Of a DNA stretch of 64,000 bases, positions 8,300 to 17,807 are shown in pieces. The position numbers and the translations under genes are program-made. Source of the DNA: Proteus vulgaris (GTDB taxonomy: Bacteria > Pseudomonadota > Gammaproteobacteria > Enterobacterales > Enterobacteriaceae); the NCBI RefSeq assembly GCF_033708015.1, contig NZ_CP137920.1, positions 1,426,001-1,490,000 of the forward strand. Direction: 5' to 3'. The notes under the pieces were generated by a model, which saw nothing but the letters and a program-made list of their open reading frames with translations, had not been told where the DNA came from and made no database searches. Within the stretch, counting starts at the first letter, position 1; each line of letters opens with the position of its first letter.

Positions 8300-9589
8300 G
8301 TGTGCTCTGGTCAACAACATCGTCATGAACATAAACATGAGCAAATATTATGTCCTCAGTGCGATCTGGTGGTCAGTGTTCCTCAATTAGTGCAAGGAAC
8401 AAAGGCAACATGCCCTCGTTGCCATACTATCTTAGTTGCACGTTGGCGACAGCCTTTTTATCAACCTGTCGCATTAGCAATCAGCGCATTATTTATGTTG
8501 CTAATGGCAAGCCAGTTTACTTTCGTGAGTATGGAAGTGGCAGGTATTGCTAACAATGTGACACTGATGCAAATCCCAACGGTGATGTTTAGTGAAAATT
8601 ACGTCGAATTAGGCGCATTTTTCCTACTGTTTGTTCAAATTGTGCCCGCTTTTTGTATGGTGGCAATCTTACTTCTTTGTACACCAATTCAATTACCTCG
8701 AAAGCTACAAATTTGGTTATCACGGATTTTATTCCAATTAAAATCGTGGTGTATGGCGGAGATTTTTCTTGCGGGTATTTTAGTTAGCTTCGTAAAATTA
8801 ATGGCTTATGGTGATATTGGACTTGGACTCAGTTTCCTACCTTATGTACTTTATTGCTTATTTCAAATTCGAGCATTCCAGTGCCTTGATAAACATACTT
8901 TATGGGAAAAATTAGAACCTCGTCCAAATTATCCCGATATTGAATCAGGTAAATCAGGGCTAAAACAAGGCGTTAGATTATGTCGTTCATGTACGGCAAT
9001 CTTACCCGCAGATCAATATGAATGTAGTCGCTGTGAAGTTAAAGGGTATGCAAGAAGACCGAAAAGCTTGCAATGGACAGTTTCCCTATTGATTACGTCA
9101 TTTATTCTTTACATCCCTGCTAATTTATTACCTATCATGGTGACTGAATCATTAGGTAATAATATTTATTCCACAATTATGGCTGGGGTAATTTTGCTTT
9201 GGGAAGACGGCTCTTATCCTGTTGCGATGGTGATATTTATTGCCAGTATTATGGTGCCAAGCTTAAAAATGGTAGCAATAGCGTGGTTATGTTGGGATGC
9301 ACATAAATCGAATGGAAAAAGAGATCCTGCTAGAATGCATTTTCTCTACGAGGTTGTTGAATATGTAGGGCGTTGGTCGATGATTGACGTCTTCGTCATT
9401 GCTGTTTTAGCTTCATTAGTCAGAATGGGACGTCTGATGAGCATCTACCCAGATTTTGGTGTGGTGCTATTTGCAGTAGTCGTGGTACTCACTATGTTCT
9501 CTGCAATGATGTTTGATCCTCGGTTGACGTGGGATAAATGTACAACCGAAGATGATAAACCGATGATTAAGGAGCCTAAGGGTGACTGA
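8300..9589 (+). CDS. pqiA: Intermembrane transport protein PqiA
   Basis: A 429-residue inner-membrane protein with eight or so hydrophobic segments in two similar halves, each led by a zinc-ribbon-like pair of CxxC motifs (CPQC/CPRC near 18-38 and CRSC/CSRC near 230-250). PqiA partners PqiB and PqiC in lipid transport between inner and outer membranes and is paraquat-inducible in E. coli. GTG 8300 is preceded by AAGAGGTG. The 3' end overlaps pqiB by 8 bp, so the two are translationally coupled. Confidence 0.94.
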   Translation: MCSGQQHRHEHKHEQILCPQCDLVVSVPQLVQGTKATCPRCHTILVARWRQPFYQPVALAISALFMLLMASQFTFVSMEVAGIANNVTLMQIPTVMFSENYVELGAFFLLFVQIVPAFCMVAILLLCTPIQLPRKLQIWLSRILFQLKSWCMAEIFLAGILVSFVKLMAYGDIGLGLSFLPYVLYCLFQIRAFQCLDKHTLWEKLEPRPNYPDIESGKSGLKQGVRLCRSCTAILPADQYECSRCEVKGYARRPKSLQWTVSLLITSFILYIPANLLPIMVTESLGNNIYSTIMAGVILLWEDGSYPVAMVIFIASIMVPSLKMVAIAWLCWDAHKSNGKRDPARMHFLYEVVEYVGRWSMIDVFVIAVLASLVRMGRLMSIYPDFGVVLFAVVVVLTMFSAMMFDPRLTWDKCTTEDDKPMIKEPKGD

Positions 9590-11234
9590 AAAGAATGAAA
9601 CTGCTTTAACTGAAGCAAAAATTAACAAATTAAAAAGCTGGTCTCCAGTTTGGATCATACCGCTTGTCACCTTATTGATTGGTGCATGGATACTTTATTA
9701 TCATTTCAGCCATCAAGGTCCTGAAGTTACCTTAATTACTTATAATGCTGAGGGCATTGAAGCCGGTAAAACGAAAATCAAAAGTCGTAGTGTAGATATT
9801 GGTTTAGTCGAAAGTGTCACACTCGACAGTAATTTTAGCCGCGTTATTATCAATGCACGTCTTGATACCGGCATGAATGAACTATTACGATCAGATACCG
9901 CTTTTTGGGTTGTAAGACCGCAAATAGGTAAAGAAGGGGTGACCGGGCTGGGAACCTTGCTTTCAGGTGCCTATATTGAATTACAACCAGGTTTGACTGG
10001 AAACGAGAAAAATGAATTTAATCTTCTCGACTCACCACCGCTAGCTTCGCCTGATGCGAAAGGCATTCGCATTAACTTGGTGAGCGAAAGAGCAGGTCAA
10101 TTAAATGCAGGTGACCCTGTTTTATTTAGAGGTTATCAGGTCGGCTCTGTTGAAACCAGTGAGTTCAATATCGAGAGTCGAGACATGCATTATCAACTCT
10201 TTATTAAAGCGCCTTATGACAAAATGGTGACATCTAATGTTCGATTCTGGAAAGATTCGGGTATTGCTTTTGATATGTCTTCATCTGGGGTGCGTGTTGA
10301 AATGGCATCTCTTTCCACTCTCTTTAGTGGCGGAGTGAGTTTTGATGTTCCTGCGGGTTGGTTGCCAGGTGAACAAATTGCACCTAAAACAGAGTTTAAA
10401 CTCTACGATAATGAGAAAAGTATTCAAAACTCGTTATATACTGATTATCGTAGCTACATTATGTTTTTCTCTGATTCAGTAAGAGGATTACAAGCTGGAG
10501 CCCCTGTTGAGTTTCGAGGAATTCGGATGGGGACTGTTGTTCAAGTACCTTATTACACAAAAGGTATGCAACAAACGTTGGATAAAGATTTTCGTATTCC
10601 AGTGCTTATCCATGTCGAACCAGAACGTTTTGCCAATGATGTGGGTGAAAGTTTTGATTTCGTCAAAGAGATCACTTCAGCTTCTAATAATGGATTAAGA
10701 GCTTCATTAAAATCAGGTAACCTTTTAACAGGTGCTCTGTATATTGATCTTGATTTCTACCCAGATGAAAAAAAATGGGAAGGACCTCTAGAGGTCGCTG
10801 GCTTCCAGCAAATACCTACAGTGGGATCAGGTTTAGCGCAAATTCAACAAAAAGTGATGACATCGCTTGATAAGATCAACAACCTTCCTGTTGAACCGAT
10901 GCTTAAAGAGATGACAGCAACTTTATCGGAAAGCCAAAAAGCAGTTGCTGAAGCAAAAGAAACACTGAAAGCATTGAATGCCATGATTGGCAGTGATGAA
11001 TTTAGAAATCTTCCTAATGATATTCAACAGTCACTGGAAGAGATCAATCGCAGTATGCAAGGTTTTCAACCGGGCTCTCCGGCTTATGGAAAAATGCTCG
11101 ATAATATGCAACAGCTTGATCAAGTGTTAAGAGAGATGCAGCCTTTATTGAAAACATTGAACAATAAGAGCAATGCATTGATTTTCGAAGCGAAGGAAGG
11201 TAAAGATCCAGAACCAAAGAGGGCTGAAAAATGA
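9582..11234 (+). CDS. pqiB: MCE-domain transport protein PqiB
   Basis: A 550-residue protein with one N-terminal membrane helix (about 24-42, WSPVWIIPLVTLLIGAWILY) and three successive MCE domains, then a long helical C-terminus (about 420-540). In E. coli PqiB hexamers form a tunnel across the periplasm that links the inner membrane to the lipoprotein PqiC. The start is GTG 9582 inside the end of pqiA; the stop overlaps the pqiC start by 4 bp. Confidence 0.95.
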   Translation: MTEKNETALTEAKINKLKSWSPVWIIPLVTLLIGAWILYYHFSHQGPEVTLITYNAEGIEAGKTKIKSRSVDIGLVESVTLDSNFSRVIINARLDTGMNELLRSDTAFWVVRPQIGKEGVTGLGTLLSGAYIELQPGLTGNEKNEFNLLDSPPLASPDAKGIRINLVSERAGQLNAGDPVLFRGYQVGSVETSEFNIESRDMHYQLFIKAPYDKMVTSNVRFWKDSGIAFDMSSSGVRVEMASLSTLFSGGVSFDVPAGWLPGEQIAPKTEFKLYDNEKSIQNSLYTDYRSYIMFFSDSVRGLQAGAPVEFRGIRMGTVVQVPYYTKGMQQTLDKDFRIPVLIHVEPERFANDVGESFDFVKEITSASNNGLRASLKSGNLLTGALYIDLDFYPDEKKWEGPLEVAGFQQIPTVGSGLAQIQQKVMTSLDKINNLPVEPMLKEMTATLSESQKAVAEAKETLKALNAMIGSDEFRNLPNDIQQSLEEINRSMQGFQPGSPAYGKMLDNMQQLDQVLREMQPLLKTLNNKSNALIFEAKEGKDPEPKRAEK

Positions 11235-11806
11235 TGAAATACATCATTGGGATATTTGTGTTGATGTTAATGGGATGCTCGAGTCAGATTGATAAAATGT
11301 ATTATCAGTTGCCTAATATTTATCAAAATAGCGTCACAGAACAAGTCTCGGCAACACAGTCAGCTAAGAAGCCTCAAATTTGGGTTCAGCCGATCCGCTT
11401 GTCTAATATGTTAACTAATGCAGGAATTGTTTATCAAACGACGGATATTAACTATACCGTGGCTAATCAGCACCTATGGATTAATCCACTTGATCAGCAA
11501 TTACAACAGAACCTTATTTTAGGTTTAACAAAAGCATTGCCAGGTACCGTCGTTGCTAATCAACCTGTTGAGGATAACTTGGCTAAATTAACGGTTACTG
11601 TTAATTACTTTCAAGGCCGTTATGATGGACAAGTAATTATTTCAGGTGACTGGATTTATACTGACAATAATAAAGTGATTAATCAGCCATTCTCTTTAGT
11701 TTTAACACAAACTGAAGATGGTTATCCTGCTCTAGTGCGTACATTAGGAGAAGGGTGGGAGCAAGTTGTTTCTGATATAGCGAAAGCGATTCAATCCCAA
11801 TATTAA
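11231..11806 (+). CDS. pqiC: Lipoprotein PqiC
   Basis: A 191-residue ABC-type transport auxiliary lipoprotein. The signal peptide ends in a lipobox, LMGC, with the lipidated Cys at about 16. It is the outer-membrane partner of the PqiAB system. Two adjacent ATG codons (11231 and 11234) are possible starts; the first overlaps pqiB as ATGA. A strong terminator follows. Confidence 0.92.
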   Translation: MMKYIIGIFVLMLMGCSSQIDKMYYQLPNIYQNSVTEQVSATQSAKKPQIWVQPIRLSNMLTNAGIVYQTTDINYTVANQHLWINPLDQQLQQNLILGLTKALPGTVVANQPVEDNLAKLTVTVNYFQGRYDGQVIISGDWIYTDNNKVINQPFSLVLTQTEDGYPALVRTLGEGWEQVVSDIAKAIQSQY

Positions 11807-11829
11807 CTGATTTAGTCTTACGTTTATTC

Positions 11830-11875
11830 AAACCCAATATTCTCTTTAATTTTTTCAAATTGAATATTGGGTTTT
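11830..11875 (+). terminator. pqiABC terminator
   Basis: Perfect 13-bp stem AAACCCAATATTC (11830-11842) / GAATATTGGGTTT (11862-11874) with T residues after it. Confidence 0.85.
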
Positions 11876-11903
11876 GTTTATTTAAAACACAAAAGGTAAC
11901 AAT

Positions 11904-12317
11904 ATGTTAGCCAAACTTAAAAAGAAATACCCCACTGCAATTAGTTGGTCATTTGGTGACAATGCTCAGTTAGCAGATGAACTTGCTATGCTAGTGATTG
12001 ACGGTAAAAAAACGGCAACATGTAGCTCATTGAGTGGTTTTTTTAGTGACAGTGTTATTCCAGTTATCGGTGGTTTTAACATTATTCTGAACAGTAAAAA
12101 CGAGCCTGTTTGCGTGATTCGTACACGTTCTTTGCAGTTAATTCGATTTAATGAAGTCACAGAAGAGCTAGCTAAGAGAGAAGGTGAAGGGGATTTAAGT
12201 TTGTCCTATTGGCAAGAAGGACATAAAGCGTTCTTTAACCGAGAAGGCACTTTTTCAGAAGATATGGAGTTAGTATTTGAAGAGTTTGAATTAATAGAAG
12301 TCTGTAAGAGGCACTAA
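11904..12317 (+). CDS. ASCH domain protein
   Basis: A 137-residue protein with the ASCH (PUA-like) pattern: WSFGDNAQLADELAMLVIDGKKTAT near the start, then CVIRTRSLQLIRFNEVTEELA and a C-terminal LSYWQEGHKAFF. ASCH domains bind RNA or modified nucleosides; some members are N4-acetylcytidine amidohydrolases. The exact substrate cannot be read from the sequence. It has its own RBS (AAAGGTAACAAT) and stands alone between pqiC and rmf. It is not part of the E. coli gene order here, so it may be an acquisition of this lineage. Confidence 0.8.
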   Translation: MLAKLKKKYPTAISWSFGDNAQLADELAMLVIDGKKTATCSSLSGFFSDSVIPVIGGFNIILNSKNEPVCVIRTRSLQLIRFNEVTEELAKREGEGDLSLSYWQEGHKAFFNREGTFSEDMELVFEEFELIEVCKRH

Positions 12318-12779
12318 TCACTTATTTTGCCTTCAATGATGGCTAATTCCTTAATAAAACAAAGGTAATTAAAAAGCGCTTTCTACAAAAAAGATAAATA
12401 GAGCAAAAACTTATATTTATTAACCAAGTTTTATATTGACATAAATTTAAAAATAAATATCAATTTATCTTATTAAATTTCTTAATTAAATAAGCTGAAA
12501 ATAGCTTAAATAGTTTTAAATTAATAATGTATGTTAAATATCAATAAATTAAATTTTATTTTTCGTGATGTAAAAAATAACCCGATAATTTCTTATGATA
12601 AATATTAAATAATAATGTTGGTTATTAAACTTGCAACTGGCTCAACATCACAAATATGACATTTGTATTAACTTCTTTACTTGCTTAAATGCTCAATAGA
12701 GCGTATCAATTTATAGTGATTGTTGAAAAAACAATCATTATCTTTCCGCTTAAACTTAGAACGTGAGGGTTGTCTAGAT
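12318..12779. other. AT-rich intergenic region upstream of rmf
   Basis: About 460 bp without a supportable gene. It is very AT-rich with long A/T tracts, which suits binding by H-NS-like proteins and a stress-induced rmf promoter. No convincing hairpin or operator was found. The rmf Shine-Dalgarno (GAGGGTTG) lies at the right end. Confidence 0.5.
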
Positions 12780-12950
12780 ATGAAAAGACAGAAACGAGAT
12801 CGTTTAGCAAGAGCATTATCGAAAGGTTATCAAGCTGGTATGCAAGGCCGTTCAAAAGAACTTTGTCCTTATTTCGCGGTTGATGCGCGTTCACATTGGC
12901 TGGGAGGCTGGCGACAGGCCATGGAAGATCGCCCAAGTCTGATAAAATAA
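12780..12950 (+). CDS. rmf: Ribosome modulation factor
   Basis: A 56-residue basic protein, the normal family length. It begins MKRQKRDRLARALSKGY and carries GRSKELCPY and WLGGWRQAMEDR, as in E. coli RMF. RMF binds 70S ribosomes in stationary phase and dimerises them to 100S. The start at 12780 has GAGGG upstream; the frame is open for 20 further codons to 12720 but these do not resemble RMF. pqi-rmf-fabA is the conserved order. Confidence 0.95.
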   Translation: MKRQKRDRLARALSKGYQAGMQGRSKELCPYFAVDARSHWLGGWRQAMEDRPSLIK

Positions 12951-13110
12951 ATAATCCGCCGTAGTGAAATAAACAATGATTACATTGGAATATTATCACT
13001 AAGATTTTGTCGACAATCAAAATAAGGGTTATTTATATACATTTCTGTGTTCATATTGAATACAGTACAATTTGAATATAAATAACAAACAGTAGTTATA
13101 AATTGAATAT

Positions 13111-13141
13111 AAAAAGGCTTGCATCTTTTGCGAGCCTTTTT
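13111..13141 (+). terminator. Terminator downstream of rmf
   Basis: AAAAGGCTTGC / GCGAGCCTTTTT stem with one mismatch and a T-run. It lies 160 bp after rmf; the DNA between shows no gene. Confidence 0.75.
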
Positions 13142-13162
13142 ACATTAGACTGACATTATTGT

Positions 13163-13363
13163 TTATTCATTTCTACTTATTTTCTTACGTAAACGAAACC
13201 CATAAATAGTAAGAAAAATAGCAAGTATTGAATTGACAGAATTATATAACCAATCGATTTTCTCTGAAGTAAACCAACCTATAATAGAGATTAATATCAG
13301 GAAAATACCACAATAGAACATAAAATCTGCATGTTTTTTCGATACGTTACCTTTGTTAATCAT
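13163..13363 (-). CDS. Small membrane protein, unknown
   Basis: A 66-residue protein with two hydrophobic segments (about 14-30, FMFYCGIFLILISIIGW; about 37-54, LYNSVNSILAIFLTIYGF) and a basic C-terminus RLRKKISRNE. It is preceded on its strand by AAGGAAAAT. I do not recognise a family. It lies between rmf and fabA, where E. coli has no gene, so it may be lineage-specific. Confidence 0.55.
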   Translation of the reverse strand: MINKGNVSKKHADFMFYCGIFLILISIIGWFTSEKIDWLYNSVNSILAIFLTIYGFRLRKKISRNE

Positions 13364-13451
13364 TTATTTTCCTTACATCATTTTTATGAAAACATTCTGG
13401 TGTATATCAATGGTCTCTATGATTATTGCAATAGGCTATTAGTATAGATAA

Positions 13452-13486
13452 AAAAATACCGTATATTTTAATTATACGGTATTTTT
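13452..13486 (-). terminator. fabA terminator (bidirectional)
   Basis: Perfect 14-bp stem AAAAATACCGTATA (13452-13465) / TATACGGTATTTTT (13473-13486) with T-runs on both strands, 32 bp after the fabA stop. Confidence 0.85.
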
Positions 13487-13517
13487 ATAATAAATTGGGG
13501 AGAATTGATCTTAGACT

Positions 13518-14036
13518 TTAGAATGCAGTTGTATCTTTAAATAAGCCAACTTTTAAATCTTTTGCTTCATAAATCAGCTTACCATCAACATACACTTCGC
13601 CATCGGCAATACCCATAATCAGTTTACGATTGATAACACGTTTGAAATCAATTTTATAGGTAACTTTTTTTGCTGTTGGTAATATTTGCCCAGTGAATTT
13701 TACCTCACCGACACCAAGCGCACGGCCTTTACCTTCACCACCAAGCCAGCCAAGATAGAAGCCGACAAGTTGCCACATGGCATCTAGGCCTAAGCAACCA
13801 GGCATAACCGGATCATTGACGAAGTGACAATCAAAGAACCATAAATCTGGCTTAATATCGAATTCTGCTTCGATAAAGCCTTTATTATGGGTGCCGCCAT
13901 CTTCTGTCATTTTAATGATGCGATCCATCATTAACATATTACCAGATGGCAGTGGTGGGCCATCTTGGCCAAATAATTCACCACGGCCTGAAGCAATGAG
14001 GTCTTCTTTAGAATAAGATTCGCGTTTATCAACCAT
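13518..14036 (-). CDS. fabA: 3-hydroxydecanoyl-ACP dehydratase/isomerase FabA
   Basis: A 172-residue enzyme, the family length. It dehydrates 3-hydroxydecanoyl-ACP and isomerises the product to cis-3-decenoyl-ACP, the branch point to unsaturated fatty acids. The active-site His (about 71 in [15 protein letters not shown]) and Asp (about 85 in LGLDAMWQL) are present. FadR- and FabR-like sites lie upstream at 14075-14111. lonH ends 83 bp upstream on the same strand. Confidence 0.96.
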   Translation of the reverse strand: MVDKRESYSKEDLIASGRGELFGQDGPPLPSGNMLMMDRIIKMTEDGGTHNKGFIEAEFDIKPDLWFFDCHFVNDPVMPGCLGLDAMWQLVGFYLGWLGGEGKGRALGVGEVKFTGQILPTAKKVTYKIDFKRVINRKLIMGIADGEVYVDGKLIYEAKDLKVGLFKDTTAF

Positions 14037-14074
14037 TGTCTATATAGCCTTTATCAAGTGTAAGATAACAGAAT

Positions 14075-14111
14075 AGCTTACACTTGTACGCTGAACAACT
14101 CCGATCACTTG
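14075..14111 (-). promoter_or_regulatory. FabR- and FadR-like operators of fabA
   Basis: On the minus strand AGCGTACAAGTGTAAGCT (14092-14075) is an 8-2-8 near-palindrome like the FabR repressor site of E. coli fabA/fabB. Directly upstream, CAAGTGATCGGAGTTGTTC (14111-14093) resembles the FadR activator site of fabA (12 of 17 to the FadR consensus as I remember it). The tandem order FadR then FabR is that of E. coli fabA. A second perfect repeat, CAAGTGTAAG/CTTACACTTG, lies at 14055-14086. Confidence 0.65.
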
Positions 14112-14119
14112 AAACAGAA

Positions 14120-15862
14120 TTATCTGAATAGACGTAAGAACCAAGGCAATTTAGGTCTATCCTGATTATTTGCGAGTGTTATGCGATCATGGATCACAGC
14201 TAACAAGTGTGAGTCTGATTGTTCTGGTTCACATTGCTCTTCATAATATGGCTGACGGGTCAATAATGTTATTGCTTCCGCAACATGGGTAACAGGCCAA
14301 ATATGAAATTTCTCTTCTTTTACCGCTTGCTGCACATTTTCGTTGAGTACAAGATGACGAATATTGGCAAGAGGAATAATTACGCCTTGCGCACCTGTTA
14401 ATCCTCTTTGTTGGCAGATATCAAAGAAGCCTTCGATTTTCTGGTTTACGCCACCAATCGGTTGGACTTGACCAAATTGATCGACGGCACCTGTAACAGC
14501 AATTTGTTGATCAATAGGTTGTTGTGCCAGTGTACTAATAAAAGCACATAATTCAGCTAAAGAGGCGCTATCACCATCAACTTCACCATATGATTGCTCA
14601 AAAACAATCGAGGTGCTAAATGGCTGTGGTTGGTCTAAACGTAATTCTGAGTTTAAGTAAGCTTGCATAATCATCATGCCTTTTGCATGAAGATTACCGC
14701 CAAGCTCAGCTTTTCGCTCAACATCCGTGAACTCACCATCACCTATATGTGCAACGCAGGTAATGCGAGTCGGTTCTCCGATTAAATCAGGGTATCCTGG
14801 GTAATCTAAGACAGAAAGTCCATTGATTTGACCAACAGCTTCACCTTCTGTTTGTATCATAACTTGGTCTTGTAAAATCTCGTCACGACTACGTTCTAAC
14901 AAATAACTGTGTCGCCATAGGCGATTTTCTTCTGCTTTTTTCAATGCATCAGCATTTAGAAAAGCATCATGATTAAAACGTACTGCATAGCGAAGCTGGC
15001 GTAAAATCCATTCTAAATCTAGGCTCAAAATTAGCTGATCTTCATGTTGTCTTGCTGCTTGTGTTAGCAAGACTTCCCAAGCATCAGCAGATAGAGAAGG
15101 CAGACGATATTTTTGGCACAGTGAATTTACAAAGCCGCACCATTGAGCAAGAGCTGTTTCGTCTTCTAAATACATGTCGTATTCATATTCACCATATAAA
15201 GCAGTACTACTTAGTTCTGGCTCTATAAATTCAAGCTCTTCAAGACTAAGTCTATCACCAACTAAAATAACTCGAAGGTTAAGTGGCATACTTTCAATAG
15301 GTAAAGGCAGGGATTGGTTGTCATTCCAGACCAACCACTCAAAACGCTGTTCTTCAACCATTTTCTTAAGGCGGAACCACATTAATGGTTGCGCAAGTAA
15401 AGATTTTATAGAGAGGACTAAGATGCCTCCATTTACTTTATGCAACAATCCAGGGCTAAGGGTAACTTCATCTTTATGGCAATAGAATGAACCAAAAAGT
15501 TGTTCAGGCTCTATCCATTGACAACAAACAATAGATTCTGATGATGAAAATGTACTTTGTACATTTTCTTGCCAATCGATTTTACTGGTTTCTGCTTGAT
15601 AACTGCCAACAACAGGATCTGTTTTGATCCCTGATTGCGTTAATGTGTCTGTCAGCATATCAAAGTAAGCAGTGGAATCATCCGCTTTTAACAGCATAAA
15701 CTGCCCTGAATCTGCATTATTTAACCATTGCAGGCTTTCATACAGGCGAGGTTGAACCTCACGTAGTAGAGATGCAGGTAATTGAGATGCTGTTTGAAAG
15801 AAAGTTTGGTAGGAGGCGTAATCAGGACGTAACGCCTGCCATTCTAATTCGTTGTTTTTCAA
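14120..15862 (-). CDS. lonH: Lon-like protease LonH (YcbZ)
   Basis: A 580-residue protein with a C-terminal Lon S16 protease domain. The Ser-Lys dyad is visible as Ser432 in GDSAS and Lys475 in GGVNQK; the 43-residue spacing is that of E. coli Lon (679 and 722). The N-terminal half is divergent and lacks a clear Walker A motif, as usual for this family. lonH-fabA order is conserved, but an IS605-type element now separates lonH from matP. Confidence 0.9.
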   Translation of the reverse strand: MKNNELEWQALRPDYASYQTFFQTASQLPASLLREVQPRLYESLQWLNNADSGQFMLLKADDSTAYFDMLTDTLTQSGIKTDPVVGSYQAETSKIDWQENVQSTFSSSESIVCCQWIEPEQLFGSFYCHKDEVTLSPGLLHKVNGGILVLSIKSLLAQPLMWFRLKKMVEEQRFEWLVWNDNQSLPLPIESMPLNLRVILVGDRLSLEELEFIEPELSSTALYGEYEYDMYLEDETALAQWCGFVNSLCQKYRLPSLSADAWEVLLTQAARQHEDQLILSLDLEWILRQLRYAVRFNHDAFLNADALKKAEENRLWRHSYLLERSRDEILQDQVMIQTEGEAVGQINGLSVLDYPGYPDLIGEPTRITCVAHIGDGEFTDVERKAELGGNLHAKGMMIMQAYLNSELRLDQPQPFSTSIVFEQSYGEVDGDSASLAELCAFISTLAQQPIDQQIAVTGAVDQFGQVQPIGGVNQKIEGFFDICQQRGLTGAQGVIIPLANIRHLVLNENVQQAVKEEKFHIWPVTHVAEAITLLTRQPYYEEQCEPEQSDSHLLAVIHDRITLANNQDRPKLPWFLRLFR

Positions 15863-16155
15863 GGTTACCGTTTTTATTATTGATTAGTGAAAAGAGATAA
15901 TTAGATATCATATAAGTCGATATCTATCCTGCAATAAGACGGTTCTTTAACTGTCATCAACTGTATAGGCAGGGAATATGTACTGCTACGACCTTATAAT
16001 GACGAGTTAATGTAAGGTCATTAAGGTTTTATCATAGCGACGCTCGATTCTATCATAACGTGTTCAGAAAACTATCCCTTATCGAGGCTTGTTATTAATT
16101 GATAAGAAAGATTATGTGACTGCTCCCCGCCGTAAACGGCGAGGCTTCCCACTTC

Positions 16156-17328
16156 TCAGACCGCAACCCTCTGTACGACGGATTTACGCGGGTCTCCATG
16201 GGCTGAAACGACGAGTCCCGCCGCGTGTAATTCCAATATGCCCTTGTGTCGGATATTGATTGCCGCATTGATATCTCGGTCATGTTCAACTCCACATTCA
16301 GGGCATTGCCAGATACGCTTATGTAGTGGCATTTCTGACATTTTATGACCGCAGCAATGACAGGTTTTCGAACTGGCAAACCATTGATCCAGTTTTACCA
16401 GATGGACGCCTTTTTCTGCGGCTTTATATTCCAGCTTTGTGATAAAACCATGCCAGCCTGCATCACCGATAGCGCGAGCCAGACAGTGGTTTTTCATCAT
16501 ATTCGCCGATTTCAGTGTCTCGACAATTACCGCTTGGTTTTCGTCAACAATTGCACGAGAGAGTTTGTGTTGAAAATCAGCACGGGCATTGGCTACCCGT
16601 TCGTGTACACCTGCAAGCTGTATTCGGGCTTTACGGCGATTAGCACTCCCTTTTTGCTTGCGAGATAAGGCTTTTTGTTTTCGACGTAGGTGACGGCTGG
16701 CATTGATAAGGTGGCGCGGATTAGCAATCTTATTGCCGTCTGATTTGATGGCGTAATGACTCAGCCCCACATCAAGCCCCGTGATATTTGATATCAATGT
16801 TGGCTTTGCCGGTGCTTCTACCCCGTCATCACAGAGTAGTGACGCATAGTATTTTCCGGTTGCGCTGCGGCTCAGTGTGATACTTTTCAGCGCCCCCGTA
16901 ATTTCACGATGTAAACGCGCTTCAATCGGTGCGATTTTCGGGATTTTTATCGCGCCATCAATGACTTTGATCCCGACACAATGATAGCTAGATTGTCTGC
17001 CATGCTTACTTTTAAACGTGGGAAAACGGGCTTTTAGTTTCGGATTAAAAAAGTTGGAGAAAGCCACGTCAAGGTTAATCACCGCCTGCTGCAATGCAAT
17101 TGAATCATATTCTTTAAGCCACCCATATCTGCGGGATTTTTTCGCCACTGCAAGCAGCGGTTTAAGGTCTTTACGCGGGTTTAAATTTACGCCGTGCCGC
17201 TGGTAAGCGTCTTTCTTGATGTGCAGCGCTTTGTTGTACGCAAAACGAACCGCACCGAACTGAGCGTTGAGATATTCAGCCTGTTCTGGTGTTGGGTAGA
17301 TGCGTACTTTTGTTGCTCTTAACATCAT
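16156..17328 (-). CDS. tnpB: TnpB RNA-guided endonuclease
   Basis: A 390-residue TnpB with all expected parts: N-terminal LRATKVRIYPTPEQ, RuvC-I Asp in GLDVGLSHYA (about 194), RuvC-II Glu in VIVETLKSANM (about 279), the zinc finger CHCCG...CPECG (about 333-355) and RuvC-III Asp in HDRDINAAINI (about 360). TnpB of IS605 elements uses an omega RNA from its own 3' end to cut DNA at the TAM-flanked donor site and so maintain the element. No inactivating change is seen. Two adjacent ATG codons (17328, 17325) are possible starts. Confidence 0.93.
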   Translation of the reverse strand: MMLRATKVRIYPTPEQAEYLNAQFGAVRFAYNKALHIKKDAYQRHGVNLNPRKDLKPLLAVAKKSRRYGWLKEYDSIALQQAVINLDVAFSNFFNPKLKARFPTFKSKHGRQSSYHCVGIKVIDGAIKIPKIAPIEARLHREITGALKSITLSRSATGKYYASLLCDDGVEAPAKPTLISNITGLDVGLSHYAIKSDGNKIANPRHLINASRHLRRKQKALSRKQKGSANRRKARIQLAGVHERVANARADFQHKLSRAIVDENQAVIVETLKSANMMKNHCLARAIGDAGWHGFITKLEYKAAEKGVHLVKLDQWFASSKTCHCCGHKMSEMPLHKRIWQCPECGVEHDRDINAAINIRHKGILELHAAGLVVSAHGDPRKSVVQRVAV

Positions 17329-17381
17329 CAGCGCTCATTGATATAATGTTTTTATTTTAACATGTTAGGGCAATATATCAA

Positions 17382-17807
17382 TTGAGTAATCATGATGATT
17401 TACTGGCGGGATCCCTCAGAAAGCGGCACAGTGTCAGTAAACTGGTCGTGCATCTGATCTTTACGACAAAGTATCGACGTAAGCTATTTGACGGACAGAT
17501 GATCGCTCAACGGCGTGATGTATTTGACTCCGCTGCGGCAAAACTTGAATGCGAAATTATTGAGATGGACGGAGAGCCTGACCATGTGCATCTGTTGGTT
17601 GCTTACCCGCCAAAACTGGCGGTCAGTGTGATGGTCAACAATCTGAAATCAGTATCGTCGCGCCTGCTGCGCCAGCAAAACACACATTTACGGACGCAAA
17701 GTAAAACGGGACTTTTGTGGTCAAGGTCGTACTTTGTCTGTAGCACCGGAGGGGCAACGATTGAAACACTCAGAGCCTACGTTCAGAGCCAGTCAACGCT
17801 TGATTGA
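17382..17807 (+). CDS. tnpA: Y1 HUH transposase TnpA
   Basis: A 141-residue IS200/IS605 transposase that moves single-stranded DNA. The HUH motif is in EPDHVHLLV (about 66) and the catalytic Tyr is in LRAYVQSQ (about 132). It starts at TTG 17382, giving LRKRHSVSKLVVHLIFTTKY near the N-terminus. It diverges from tnpB with 53 bp between them. The length matches the family, so it is probably intact. Confidence 0.93.
   Translation: MSNHDDLLAGSLRKRHSVSKLVVHLIFTTKYRRKLFDGQMIAQRRDVFDSAAAKLECEIIEMDGEPDHVHLLVAYPPKLAVSVMVNNLKSVSSRLLRQQNTHLRTQSKTGLLWSRSYFVCSTGGATIETLRAYVQSQSTLD

Noticed and set aside
16095..16379. Minus-strand frame overlapping the tnpB 3' end
   Set aside because: A shadow in another frame covering the zinc-finger part of tnpB; the omega RNA is expected here rather than a second protein.
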